From: Maritalea mobilis
GTDB taxonomy: Bacteria > Pseudomonadota > Alphaproteobacteria > Rhizobiales > Devosiaceae
Reading direction: 5' to 3'
NCBI RefSeq assembly: GCF_004363175.1
Contig: NZ_SNYR01000001.1
Location: 1,178,001 to 1,242,000 of the forward strand
Length of the DNA: 64,000 bases
Shown here: positions 1 through 9,904 of the stretch, in pieces
Layout of the letters: every line of letters starts with the position of its first letter
Position numbering within the stretch: the stretch's first letter is position 1
Notes under the pieces: model-generated
What the model was told of the DNA's origin: nothing
The model's database searches: none
Seen by the model: only the letters and a program-made list of their open reading frames with translations
Translations under genes and position numbers: made by a program

Positions 1-276
1 TTGCTTTTCGTTTTAGGTCGTTATACCAGCGATCAGCAAAGCGATCCGTCTATGCTGACGCCATTCCTACACCGCCTGGCTGAAATTGAAATGATCGCTG
101 ATTGGGCAGTTTGCGCCTTTGGTCAAGGCGAAACCGATTGCCTTATCCGCGCACACCAATTGGGCGGCAAAATGCGAGTCGGCTTTGAGAATAACGAACT
201 TAATCCAGATGGCAGCGTGGCCAAGGACAATGCCGAGCGTGTGGCCCTGCTCAATCGCTTGCTTGCAGCCGACTGA
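1..276 (+). CDS. Beta-keto acid cleavage enzyme (BKACE/DUF849), C-terminal fragment
   Basis: The reading frame is open from the first base, so the gene begins outside the window and only the last 91 residues are seen. The tail contains a GGKMRVGFENN stretch followed by PDGSVAKDNAE, which matches the closing barrel strand and C-terminus of the BKACE (DUF849) family. These are TIM-barrel, zinc-dependent enzymes that condense a beta-keto acid with acetyl-CoA and cleave it. The substrate cannot be told from this fragment. The stop at 274-276 lies inside the 3' end of the convergent thiD gene, a 26-base tail-to-tail overlap. The family assignment is fairly sure; the role is open. Confidence 0.7.
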   Translation: MLFVLGRYTSDQQSDPSMLTPFLHRLAEIEMIADWAVCAFGQGETDCLIRAHQLGGKMRVGFENNELNPDGSVAKDNAERVALLNRLLAAD

Positions 277-958
277 TCCAGTTCTGCACAAATTGATGCG
301 CCTGCCACACCGCTGCATCCAGCGCCAGCCCCTCCGCCAAACCGCAGGAAATCGCGGCCGACAGTGTGCACCCGGTGCCGCGCGGGGTAAATGCCTGCTT
401 TTGTGCCGTAAACACAACCTCGCGCGGGCCATCCCTCAGCACGTCCCGCAGCACATTGCCGTCCCCATGTCCCCCTTTCAGCAACACGGCACCACATAAA
501 TCATGCAGCGACTGTGGTTCCAAAATCTTAGCCTCAGGCAAATTCGGCGTCACCAACGCCACCAACGGCAACAGGCGTTCTTTCATTGCTGTAATGCCTT
601 TATCCGACAAAAGCCGTGCCCCGGAACTGGCGGCAATCACCGGATCAAGCACGATCGGCACATCGCACCCGTTGAAGGCATCCGCAACCGCCTCCACCAC
701 GGCTGAATCGCCCAGCATCCCAATTTTGACAGCCGCAGGCGCATCATCCGCAAACGCTGCTTCAATCTGTGCCTTCACCAAGTCAGCATCCATAAGCTCA
801 ACGCGCCGCACCACGTTATTGCTTTGCGCCGTCACCGCCGTCACCACAGGTTTCACCGCAAACCCCAGTTCAGTCGCCACCGCAATATCCCGCGACAAGC
901 CAGCCCCGCCGCTGCTGTCTGTCCCGGCAATCACCAATATGCTGCGAGACTTCAACAT
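251..958 (-). CDS. thiD: Hydroxymethylpyrimidine/phosphomethylpyrimidine kinase
   Basis: ThiD phosphorylates HMP and HMP-P to HMP-PP, the pyrimidine substrate of ThiE. The protein has the ribokinase-like start ILVIAGTDSSGGAGLSRD near residues 7-24, the LDPVIAASSG segment and the C-terminal PRGTGCTLSAAI anion-hole motif with the catalytic Asp/Cys region. The start chosen is the ATG at 956-958 (MLKSRS). The frame is open 29 residues further, but that extension lies inside thiF and has no family similarity. At 235 residues it is a little shorter than the common 260-270. It is the last gene of the thiamine operon and overlaps thiF by 7 bases. Confidence 0.92.
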   Translation of the reverse strand: MLKSRSILVIAGTDSSGGAGLSRDIAVATELGFAVKPVVTAVTAQSNNVVRRVELMDADLVKAQIEAAFADDAPAAVKIGMLGDSAVVEAVADAFNGCDVPIVLDPVIAASSGARLLSDKGITAMKERLLPLVALVTPNLPEAKILEPQSLHDLCGAVLLKGGHGDGNVLRDVLRDGPREVVFTAQKQAFTPRGTGCTLSAAISCGLAEGLALDAAVWQAHQFVQNWISRLQASD

Positions 959-1917
959 GCGCAGGCTGCCATTAGCGCCAGATTTTCGTGACCCTGCGCC
1001 CGCAATTGCTTGGCCCCGCGCCACGCCCGCAACCCGGTTTGGCAAGCCAACACCACACGTTGATCGTCAGGAAAGGCAGCCCTCGCCAGTTCATCAATCT
1101 GTCTCCGCTGCGCCTGCGACACAATCATCTCCGGCGCTTCAGTTTCACCGCGCAGGTCGAGCACCAGATCATCACGCCGCACCCCATCACGCCCCAAGAA
1201 TGGCCAAGTGTCAGACGGTTCCGCTGCCCCCAAAAAGCTAAAGCTGGAAAAGTTGAGGTTTCGCGCATCCATGCGCACCATCTGCCCCAAGGGCGACGGG
1301 CTTTGCCCCAGCAGCACCGCCAACACTATTTGCGCCTGCATTGCCCCAATCATGCCCACCACCGGACTCAGCACCCCGGCTGTGGCGCAATTGGCTGCTT
1401 GTGTTGGCAAGTCAGGGAACACCGCCCGCAAACTCGGCGCACCGCCGCAAAAGCCGCCGACATATCCCGCCTGCCCCAACACAGAAGCAGAAATCAAAGG
1501 CTTGCCCTGCGCCAAACATTGATCCGACAAGATGTAAGACACGGCGAAACTATCCGCCGCATCCACCACAATATCTGCATCCGCCACCAGCGGCCCCGCA
1601 TTGCCCGGCGTTAAGGCCACAGTGATGGGCTGCACTACAATATGCGGGTTGCGAGCCAAAAGCTGATCCCGCGCCCGCTTCGCTTTGGACGCGCCAATAT
1701 CCTTGGTTTCAAACAGGGGCTGCCGATGCAGATTGCTTTCCTCAACGCAATCTGGATCAACAATCGTCAAACTGCCGACCCCCGCCCCAGCCAGATAGTG
1801 CAGTACAGGCGACCCAAGGCCACCTGCCCCCACCACCAGCACATGCGCTTGCGACAGCTTTGCTTGCCCCTCGCGACCCACTTCAGGCAATTGCATTTGC
1901 CGTTGATAACGCGTCAT
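952..1917 (-). CDS. thiF: ThiF/MoeB-family sulfur-carrier adenylyltransferase with C-terminal rhodanese domain
   Basis: It should adenylate the C-terminal glycine of ThiS so that sulfur can be loaded for thiazole synthesis. The E1-like nucleotide-binding motif GAGGLGS is at residues 30-36, followed by the NLHRQ segment typical of ThiF/MoeB. From about residue 240 a short rhodanese-like domain follows, with a possible persulfide cysteine in CQTGLRA at about residue 292. A fused rhodanese would replace the sulfur-delivery role of ThiI. The usual zinc-ribbon cysteine pairs are missing: the position normally reading CLFPE is AVFPD, and no CPVCG appears later. The ATG at 1915-1917 is preferred because it gives an ATGA overlap with thiE; another ATG lies two codons upstream. 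Confidence 0.85.
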   Translation of the reverse strand: MTRYQRQMQLPEVGREGQAKLSQAHVLVVGAGGLGSPVLHYLAGAGVGSLTIVDPDCVEESNLHRQPLFETKDIGASKAKRARDQLLARNPHIVVQPITVALTPGNAGPLVADADIVVDAADSFAVSYILSDQCLAQGKPLISASVLGQAGYVGGFCGGAPSLRAVFPDLPTQAANCATAGVLSPVVGMIGAMQAQIVLAVLLGQSPSPLGQMVRMDARNLNFSSFSFLGAAEPSDTWPFLGRDGVRRDDLVLDLRGETEAPEMIVSQAQRRQIDELARAAFPDDQRVVLACQTGLRAWRGAKQLRAQGHENLALMAACAC

Positions 1918-2504
1918 GAACATATCTCAATCCATTCCCGCGTCCGCGCCTCCGGGTTGTCAGCAAACTGAATATCGGTGACCACCGCCACGCTATCAGC
2001 ACCCGCCGCCAACACGCCCGGCGCCCGTTCCACACTCAGCCCACCAATGCCCACCAGCGGCACATCGCCCACCATCTGCTTCCAACGCGTGACCCGTTCC
2101 AGCCCCTGTGGCGCCCACTTCATTTTCTTCAATATGGTCGGATAAACAGGCCCCAGCGCCACATAGGCAGGATTAAACGACAACGCCCGCTCCAATTCGG
2201 CTTCATCATGGGTGGAAAGCCCAAAGCGGATATTTGCGGCACGAATGGCCGCAAAATCCGCCGCGTCCATATCCTCCTGCCCCAAATGCACAAAATCGCA
2301 ATGTTCTTCGATGGCGATCTGCCAATAATCATTCACAATCAACTGGCAGTCATGAGCACCACAGATTTGCTTGGCACGGCGGACTTGCGCCCGCACCTCA
2401 TCTATCGGCGTATCTTTAATCCGCAACTGCACCAGCTTCACGCCCAAGGGCACCAGACGGGCGATCCAATCCACATGGCCGACGATCAAATAGAATTTTT
2501 CCAT
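1914..2504 (-). CDS. thiE: Thiamine-phosphate synthase
   Basis: ThiE joins HMP-PP and the thiazole phosphate to make thiamine monophosphate. The 196-residue TIM barrel shows the family landmarks in order: VQLRIKD, VNDYW, HLGQEDMD, GLSTHDEAE, YVALGPVYPT and the phosphate-binding VGIGGL. NDYW replaces the commoner NDR-type sequence, a mild variation. Its ATG shares one base with the thiG stop codon (TGATG), and its own stop overlaps the thiF start as ATGA. It lies in the middle of the seven-gene thiamine operon read from the riboswitch near 6320-6425. Confidence 0.93.
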   Translation of the reverse strand: MEKFYLIVGHVDWIARLVPLGVKLVQLRIKDTPIDEVRAQVRRAKQICGAHDCQLIVNDYWQIAIEEHCDFVHLGQEDMDAADFAAIRAANIRFGLSTHDEAELERALSFNPAYVALGPVYPTILKKMKWAPQGLERVTRWKQMVGDVPLVGIGGLSVERAPGVLAAGADSVAVVTDIQFADNPEARTREWIEICS

Positions 2505-3271
2505 CAGTCAAATACCGCCATGCCGAGAATGGGGGTCGAAGGCACCGCCATATCGCGTCGTTCCATCATTTGCGCAGCAAAACCTTGTCGCCCCGCGTCA
2601 ATCGCCTGCGCCATAGCCGCGCCCATCCACCCAGGATCACCCGCCTTCGCCACCGCCGTGTTCAACAACACCGCGTCCATACCAAGTTCCATCGCCATGC
2701 ACGCATCAGACGGCCGGCCAATCCCTGCATCCACAATCAAAGGCACATTTGGAAAATGCGCCCGCATCGCCCGCAACGCATCCGGATTGCGCAAACCCTG
2801 ACCGGAGCCAATGGGCGCCCCCCACGGCATCAGAACCTCACAGCCTGCCTCAAGCAATTTCTCGCCCACCACCAGATCGTCAGTGGTGTACGGAAACACC
2901 TGAAAACCTTCGTCGCTCAAAATCCGCGCCGCCTCAACCAAGCCAAACACATCCGGTTGCAGATTATCGCTATGGCCGATCACCTCCAGCTTGATCCAGT
3001 TGCTGCCAAAGACCTCACGCGCCATCTGCGCCGTGGTCACGGCCTCTTTCGCGGTGTGGCACCCTGCTGTATTCGGCAGCACCTTGACGCCAAGCTCTTT
3101 GATCAATTGCCAAAATCCAGTGCCCGCCCCATCCGCACCTTCCCGGCGCAGGGACACGGTGATAATCTCAGTGCCCGAAGCCTCTACCGCCTCCGCCAAA
3201 ATTTGCGGCGACGGATATTGCGCCGTGCCCAGCAAAAGCCGCGAACCGATCTCTTCGCCATAAAGCTGCAT
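2504..3271 (-). CDS. thiG: Thiazole synthase
   Basis: ThiG builds the thiazole phosphate ring from deoxyxylulose 5-phosphate, ThiS thiocarboxylate and dehydroglycine. The 255-residue sequence is typical over its full length. The Schiff-base lysine lies in IKLEVIG at about residue 94, followed by LQPD, and the C-terminal barrel has [11 protein letters not shown] and [11 protein letters not shown]. The glycine-derived imine would come from ThiO, encoded two genes upstream; no thiH is present in the operon. The gap to thiS is two bases, so translation is probably coupled. Confidence 0.95.
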   Translation of the reverse strand: MQLYGEEIGSRLLLGTAQYPSPQILAEAVEASGTEIITVSLRREGADGAGTGFWQLIKELGVKVLPNTAGCHTAKEAVTTAQMAREVFGSNWIKLEVIGHSDNLQPDVFGLVEAARILSDEGFQVFPYTTDDLVVGEKLLEAGCEVLMPWGAPIGSGQGLRNPDALRAMRAHFPNVPLIVDAGIGRPSDACMAMELGMDAVLLNTAVAKAGDPGWMGAAMAQAIDAGRQGFAAQMMERRDMAVPSTPILGMAVFD

Positions 3272-3273
3272 GA

Positions 3274-3458
3274 TCAGCCTCCCTGCATCGGGGCGAGAAT
3301 TTCAAGCTGATCCCCCGCCTGCAACGCGGTCTCCTGTCGCTGCTCCCGCGCCACAAATTGACCATTTAACGCCGTGGCCAGCGCCTCGCCTTCATACAAC
3401 AATTCGTCCAGCACCGCCGCAATATTGGACGCCTGGATCTCTGTCGCTTCGCCATTGA

Positions 3459-3471
<13 letters not shown>
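3274..3471 (-). CDS. thiS: ThiS sulfur carrier protein
   Basis: This is a 65-residue ubiquitin-like protein that ends in the required Gly-Gly (MQGG). The terminal glycine is adenylated by ThiF and converted to the thiocarboxylate that supplies sulfur to ThiG. It begins MRILVNGEA, the usual first beta strand of the family. The start codon lies inside the end of thiO (13-base overlap). Size, C-terminus and position between thiO and thiG make the call secure. Confidence 0.95.
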
Positions 3472-6223
<2,752 letters not shown>

Positions 6224-6318
6224 CTAAACTCAAAAAGACACCAGAAGAATTATGGCTGGAAACGAAGGGACTTATCCCCTCAACAAAAGAAAGACGACCC
6301 CTGTTCGGTGCCGCAAAT

Positions 6319-6425
6319 TTTCGCTTCCTACGCCAGTATCAACTGGGTCAGGTTCAAAGGGTCGCGTCACCGAATATTGCTATTCTGTCAGCCTCTCAGT
6401 CCCCTAGGCGGGACCCCCCTGCAGT
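6319..6425 (-). promoter_or_regulatory. TPP (THI-box) riboswitch upstream of thiC
   Basis: Read on the minus strand, the segment has both conserved halves of the TPP aptamer. An AGGGGGGTCC...GGGGACTGAGAG block carries the CTGAGA core. The block ACCTGACCCAGTTGATACTGG followed by GCGTAGGAAGCG is the pyrophosphate-sensing arm and 3' closing region. It lies in the leader of thiC. About 110 bases remain between aptamer and start codon, enough for an expression platform. I see no clean terminator there, so control of ribosome access is an equally good guess. Confidence 0.93.
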
Positions 6426-6431
6426 TCTTTT

Positions 6432-6460
6432 GGGGTAGCGCTGTTCTTAATTTCTGTCAA
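6432..6460 (-). promoter_or_regulatory. Candidate sigma-70 promoter of the thiamine operon
   Basis: On the minus strand a perfect TTGACA (6455-6460) is followed after 17 bases by TACCCC (6432-6437). The predicted transcript start falls just before the riboswitch aptamer, which is the expected geometry. The -10 box is poor. The -35 box overlaps the stop codon of the neighbouring gene at 6457. Confidence 0.45.
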
Positions 6461-6993
6461 GCAGGTGCATTTTCTGCAGCGGATTCAAAACGCAAAATCG
6501 CACAGGCATCCACATTGCCAGTTGCCCGTTTCAACACTGGATAAACGCGCCCACATGCAGCGGCAAAACTGGCAGCAACGGCCGCCTCTTCGCCATAGCG
6601 TTGCACGATTTCATCCCGCAAATCCAAAATATCTGGTCCGCCAACAATAGCATTTTGGGCAAACAAAAACCCAAGGCCACAATCCGTATCGGTGCGGGCA
6701 TTGCCCATGGCACACGCTTCCAGTTCCTTTGGGTTCACCCCCAATTCAATCGCCTGATCGACAATCAATTGCGCGCAGGAGCCGCAATCGCCATCCATGG
6801 TGGAGGCAAGCGCCGCCCCGGCCCAAATATCTTTTGCTTCTTTTGGGCCGCGATATTGGCTGAGCAATGGCAACAAACCCAGGCGCAGCCCGGCGCCATT
6901 TGATACGTCGATAATCTGGTGCATATAGCCGCCATCATAACCATATTGATCTTCAAATTTGCTGGTGCTGCCATGTAAAATGGATTTAAGCAT
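6457..6993 (-). CDS. Carboxymuconolactone decarboxylase/AhpD-like protein, probable ECF41 target
   Basis: This 178-residue protein has a GDCGSC segment with C70 and C73, in the sequence context TMDGDCGSCAQLIVDQAIELGV. That resembles the CXXC redox site of AhpD-like carboxymuconolactone decarboxylase-fold proteins. The start chosen is ATG 6991-6993 with a GGAGAG ribosome site; a longer frame to 7080 would run into the upstream gene. It overlaps that gene by 8 bases. ECF41 sigma factors are known to be linked to carboxymuconolactone decarboxylases, oxidoreductases or epimerases (COE proteins), and one is encoded divergently at 7486. The substrate is unknown. Confidence 0.6.
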   Translation of the reverse strand: MLKSILHGSTSKFEDQYGYDGGYMHQIIDVSNGAGLRLGLLPLLSQYRGPKEAKDIWAGAALASTMDGDCGSCAQLIVDQAIELGVNPKELEACAMGNARTDTDCGLGFLFAQNAIVGGPDILDLRDEIVQRYGEEAAVAASFAAACGRVYPVLKRATGNVDACAILRFESAAENAPA

Positions 6994-7375
6994 GTTGAAC
7001 TCTCCGAGTTGGATGTTTGAAAGCGAGAAACAGCGCGGCCCAGGCGGGTAGTTGAATGCCAAACAGATTGCTGAACGCAATCAGGTCGAACGGCACGCCG
7101 CGTTGAAACCAAATGAAAATATGAAAAATCGCATGTAAAACGGGCCAGAACGCCCCGCACACAATCGCGGTTTTATCTTGGCGATACAGGCCATACGCCA
7201 TGGCCGCAGCGCTGGCGAAAAACACCAAGCCGAGATCCATTACAAAATGCATATTGAACGGCCCCATTTCTTTCACGCCGGGGGTGATTTGATACCAAGT
7301 CATTGGGCTTAAAAACATCCAGACCGCGAGCATCAAAAACCAGCCCACCAGCACCCATTGGATAATACGTGTCAT
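6986..7375 (-). CDS. Small four-helix membrane protein of the ECF41 operon
   Basis: The 129-residue protein begins MTRIIQWVLVGWFLML and has about four hydrophobic segments (roughly residues 5-22, 45-62, 70-88 and 100-120). I do not recognise a catalytic motif. The start ATG 7373-7375 is supported by a GCAGGAG ribosome site; longer frames would cross the promoter. It is the first gene after an ECF41-type promoter sequence at 7402-7428 and overlaps the carboxymuconolactone decarboxylase-like gene by 8 bases. The two are therefore presumably co-expressed under the sigma factor encoded opposite. Confidence 0.65.
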   Translation of the reverse strand: MTRIIQWVLVGWFLMLAVWMFLSPMTWYQITPGVKEMGPFNMHFVMDLGLVFFASAAAMAYGLYRQDKTAIVCGAFWPVLHAIFHIFIWFQRGVPFDLIAFSNLFGIQLPAWAALFLAFKHPTRRVQHA

Positions 7376-7401
7376 CTTTATCTCCTGCATTTTGAAGACC
7401 A

Positions 7402-7428
7402 GACGAAACAGCACTTGGAAATGTGACC
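7402..7428 (-). promoter_or_regulatory. ECF41-type promoter for the membrane protein/CMD operon
   Basis: On the minus strand GGTCACA (7422-7428) is followed after exactly 16 bases by CGTC (7402-7405). The published ECF41 consensus is TGTCACA, 16 bases, CGTC. It lies 27-53 bases upstream of the start codon at 7375. The match in sequence, spacing and position, next to an ECF41 gene, makes this a strong candidate. Confidence 0.75.
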
Positions 7429-7434
7429 AAGATC

Positions 7435-7461
7435 GGTCACATTTTTTAAAGCCCAACTGTC
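7435..7461 (+). promoter_or_regulatory. Second ECF41-type promoter, facing the sigma factor gene
   Basis: GGTCACA (7435-7441) is followed after exactly 16 bases by TGTC (7458-7461), one base off the CGTC -10 element. It is a mirror image of the minus-strand -35 box. The two form a perfect 7-base inverted repeat with a 6-base spacer at 7422-7441. It would give autoregulation of the sigma factor. Confidence 0.5.
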
Positions 7462-7485
7462 TAGTCAGTAGCAAAGGAGGGCCAA

Positions 7486-8367
7486 ATGCAGGACCGAGAC
7501 AGAACGACAATTTTTGAACAAGAGCGCAAACGCTTGTTTGCTTTGGCCTATCGTATGCTTGGTTCCGTAGCTGATGCGGAAGATATGGTGCAGGATAGTT
7601 TTGTGCGTTGGTCCAATGCCGATCTCAAAACAATCGACAATCCGCAGGCTTTCCTCACGACAATTGTCACGCGCCTATCGCTAGACCATCTCCGGTCGGC
7701 CAAAACCAAACGCACCAGCTATGTCGGCTCATGGTTGCCTGAACCGCTACTTACCGAAAGTGTCGAGTCGCCCGATGATATTGCGCAAAAAGCTGACGAT
7801 ATTTCGTTCGCCCTGATGGCCACATTAGAAAAACTCACTGCTTCCGAACGCGCAGCTTTTCTGTTGCATGATGTGTTTGATTTGCCATTTGATCAAATTG
7901 CCAAAACGTTGGACCGTACAGAAGCCTCATGTCGCAAATTGGCGTCACGTGCCCGTCAAAAAGTGCGCACGGATGGCAGCGAAACCCTGCCCATGCCCAC
8001 AAATGAGCCTCTGGTCACGTCATTCCTGAACACGTTGCAAACGGGCGACTTGGACAGCTTTGTCAATTTCATCGCTGAAGATGCGATTTTGGTCACCGAT
8101 GGCGGCGGCATCAAATCAGCAACCCTGCGCCCTATTTATGGCCGCGAAAAAATCTCTCGCTTTTTTATCGGCGTGGCCAACAAATTCGGCCGCCCCGGCC
8201 CGGATGACATTAAGCTGATCCAGCTAAATGGCGCACCCAGCCTCCTGATCCGCGATGAAGATGGAGCCTTGCAGGCCTGGTCATTCACTTGGACATCAGA
8301 CGGTAAAATCGCAGAATTTTACATGCTGCGAAATCCTGAAAAGCTTAGCCATCTGGCTTTTGACTAA
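7486..8367 (+). CDS. ECF41-family RNA polymerase sigma factor with SnoaL-like C-terminal domain
   Basis: An extracytoplasmic-function sigma factor of 293 residues. Region 2 spans roughly residues 10-75 (FALAYRMLGSVADAEDMVQDSF). A WLPEPLL linker motif at 83-88 and region 4 at about 110-160 follow. The extra C-terminal domain (175-293) is SnoaL-like and has DGGG at 205-208. The WLPEP and DGGG motifs are hallmarks of ECF41, in which the C-terminal domain modulates activity in place of a separate anti-sigma factor. An AGGAGG ribosome site precedes the ATG at 7486. The gene is divergent from its likely targets at 6457-7375. Confidence 0.92.
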   Translation: MQDRDRTTIFEQERKRLFALAYRMLGSVADAEDMVQDSFVRWSNADLKTIDNPQAFLTTIVTRLSLDHLRSAKTKRTSYVGSWLPEPLLTESVESPDDIAQKADDISFALMATLEKLTASERAAFLLHDVFDLPFDQIAKTLDRTEASCRKLASRARQKVRTDGSETLPMPTNEPLVTSFLNTLQTGDLDSFVNFIAEDAILVTDGGGIKSATLRPIYGREKISRFFIGVANKFGRPGPDDIKLIQLNGAPSLLIRDEDGALQAWSFTWTSDGKIAEFYMLRNPEKLSHLAFD

Positions 8368-8484
8368 ACGTCAATTGCGACCTTTCCCCGCTGCGTCAGA
8401 ACGCGCTGCGGCAACATAGCGGCTTGCGGCATGTCGCTTATCCACCTACGCTGATGCCATCCTTGCAAAACATAGAGGTGCACC

Positions 8485-9903
8485 ATGTTTGGCGGCTTCT
8501 CGGCAGAAATCTTGGCGCGTATACAATTCGCGTTCACCGTTTCTTTTCACATCATCTTTCCAGCCTTTTCCATTGGCCTCGCTTCCTATTTGGCGGTGCT
8601 CAACGCCATCTGGCTAAAAACCGGACAAAAGGAATATTTGCAGCTTTTCGACTATTGGAAAAAAATCTTCGCTGTGGCGTTTGGCATGGGCGTGGTGTCC
8701 GGCATTGTGATGTCCTATCAATTCGGCACCAATTGGTCGGTATTTTCTGATCGCGCTGGCCCGGTGATCGGGCCGCTTATGGCTTATGAAGTGCTCTCTG
8801 CCTTCTTCTTAGAAGCTGGCTTTTTGGGCATCATGCTGTTTGGCCGCGAACGGGTGGGCAATGGCTTGCATATGTTTGCCACGGCCATGGTCGCCTTCGG
8901 CACGCTCATGTCCGCCACGTGGATTTTATCAGTCAATTCTTGGATGCAAACGCCTGCTGGATATTCCGTCAACGAGGTGGGCCAATTTGTGCCAGAAAAT
9001 TGGTGGGAGATTGTGTTCAACCCTTCCTTCCCATACCGCTTGGTTCATATGGTGCTGGCTGCCTATCTCACCACCGCTTTGGTGGTTGGTGCTGCGGGCG
9101 CATGGCATCTGCTGCGCAAAAAGGAAAATCTAGCGACACGCCGCATGTTCTCCATGGCCATGTGGATGCTGGTGGCCGTCACCCCATTGCAAATTTTGGC
9201 TGGCGACGAACATGGCCTGAACACGCTTGAGCATCAGCCACAAAAGGTGATGGCTATGGAAGGCCATTATGACAGCCACGAACATGGCGCACCCTTGATC
9301 TTGTTTGGCATTCCCAACCCAGATGAAAAGCGCATCGATTACGCCATAGAAATCCCGAAACTTTCCAGCTTGATCCTCAAACGCGATCTTAATGCGCCAC
9401 TGCCCGGGCTGGACACCATTCCCGATGAAGATGAGCCGCCTGTTGCCATCGTTTTCTGGAGCTTTAGGGTGATGGTGGGGCTAGGCTTTGCCATGTTGGG
9501 TTTGGGCTTTTGGGCCTTGCTGCAACGCAAGCGCCGCAAACTTTACACAGATCCATGGCTGCACCGCGCGGCCCTGCTGATGGGCCCAATGGGTTTTATG
9601 GCGGTGCTTGCGGGGTGGATTACCACCGAAGTTGGCCGCCAACCCTTCACCGTCTATGGCCTGATGCGCACGTCGGAAAGCCTCGCACCCGTTTCAGCAC
9701 CTGCTGTTGGCACATCCTTACTGATTTTCATTGTGGTCTATTTCTTTGTGTTCGGCGCAGGCACATTCTATTTGCTGCGGCTGATGGGCAAACGCCCCGG
9801 TGAAGAGCCACATGAACTTGAAAAAGGCCCACTGCGCGCCGCGGGCACCACGCCCGGGCCAGAGCAGAAAGACAATTTCAAAGCCCCGATAGAGGAGGCA
9901 TAA
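8485..9903 (+). CDS. cioA: Cytochrome bd-type (cyanide-insensitive) quinol oxidase subunit I
   Basis: Subunit I carries the b-type and d-type hemes and the quinol site of a membrane terminal oxidase that reduces oxygen to water without pumping protons. The sequence starts with the typical ARIQFAFTVSFHIIFPAFSIG, with the heme-ligand histidine at residue 22. It also has GTNWSVFSDRAG, SATWILSVNSWMQTPAG and, near the end, GWITTEVGRQPFTVYGLMRT. At 472 residues with a short quinol loop it belongs to the CIO subgroup, not the long E. coli CydA type. The ATG follows GAGGTGCACC. It forms an operon with the next two genes. Confidence 0.92.
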   Translation: MFGGFSAEILARIQFAFTVSFHIIFPAFSIGLASYLAVLNAIWLKTGQKEYLQLFDYWKKIFAVAFGMGVVSGIVMSYQFGTNWSVFSDRAGPVIGPLMAYEVLSAFFLEAGFLGIMLFGRERVGNGLHMFATAMVAFGTLMSATWILSVNSWMQTPAGYSVNEVGQFVPENWWEIVFNPSFPYRLVHMVLAAYLTTALVVGAAGAWHLLRKKENLATRRMFSMAMWMLVAVTPLQILAGDEHGLNTLEHQPQKVMAMEGHYDSHEHGAPLILFGIPNPDEKRIDYAIEIPKLSSLILKRDLNAPLPGLDTIPDEDEPPVAIVFWSFRVMVGLGFAMLGLGFWALLQRKRRKLYTDPWLHRAALLMGPMGFMAVLAGWITTEVGRQPFTVYGLMRTSESLAPVSAPAVGTSLLIFIVVYFFVFGAGTFYLLRLMGKRPGEEPHELEKGPLRAAGTTPGPEQKDNFKAPIEEA

Positions 9904-9904
9904 C

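Noticed and set aside
366-1241. A 291-codon plus-strand open frame across thiD and thiF
   Set aside because: It is antisense to two secure thiamine genes and has a low-complexity product with no family resemblance. It is a shadow of the opposite-strand codon pattern.
8368-8484. FNR or NnrR-type box before the cio operon
   Set aside because: Fragments such as TTGCG occur, but no partner half-site lies at the 4-base spacing.
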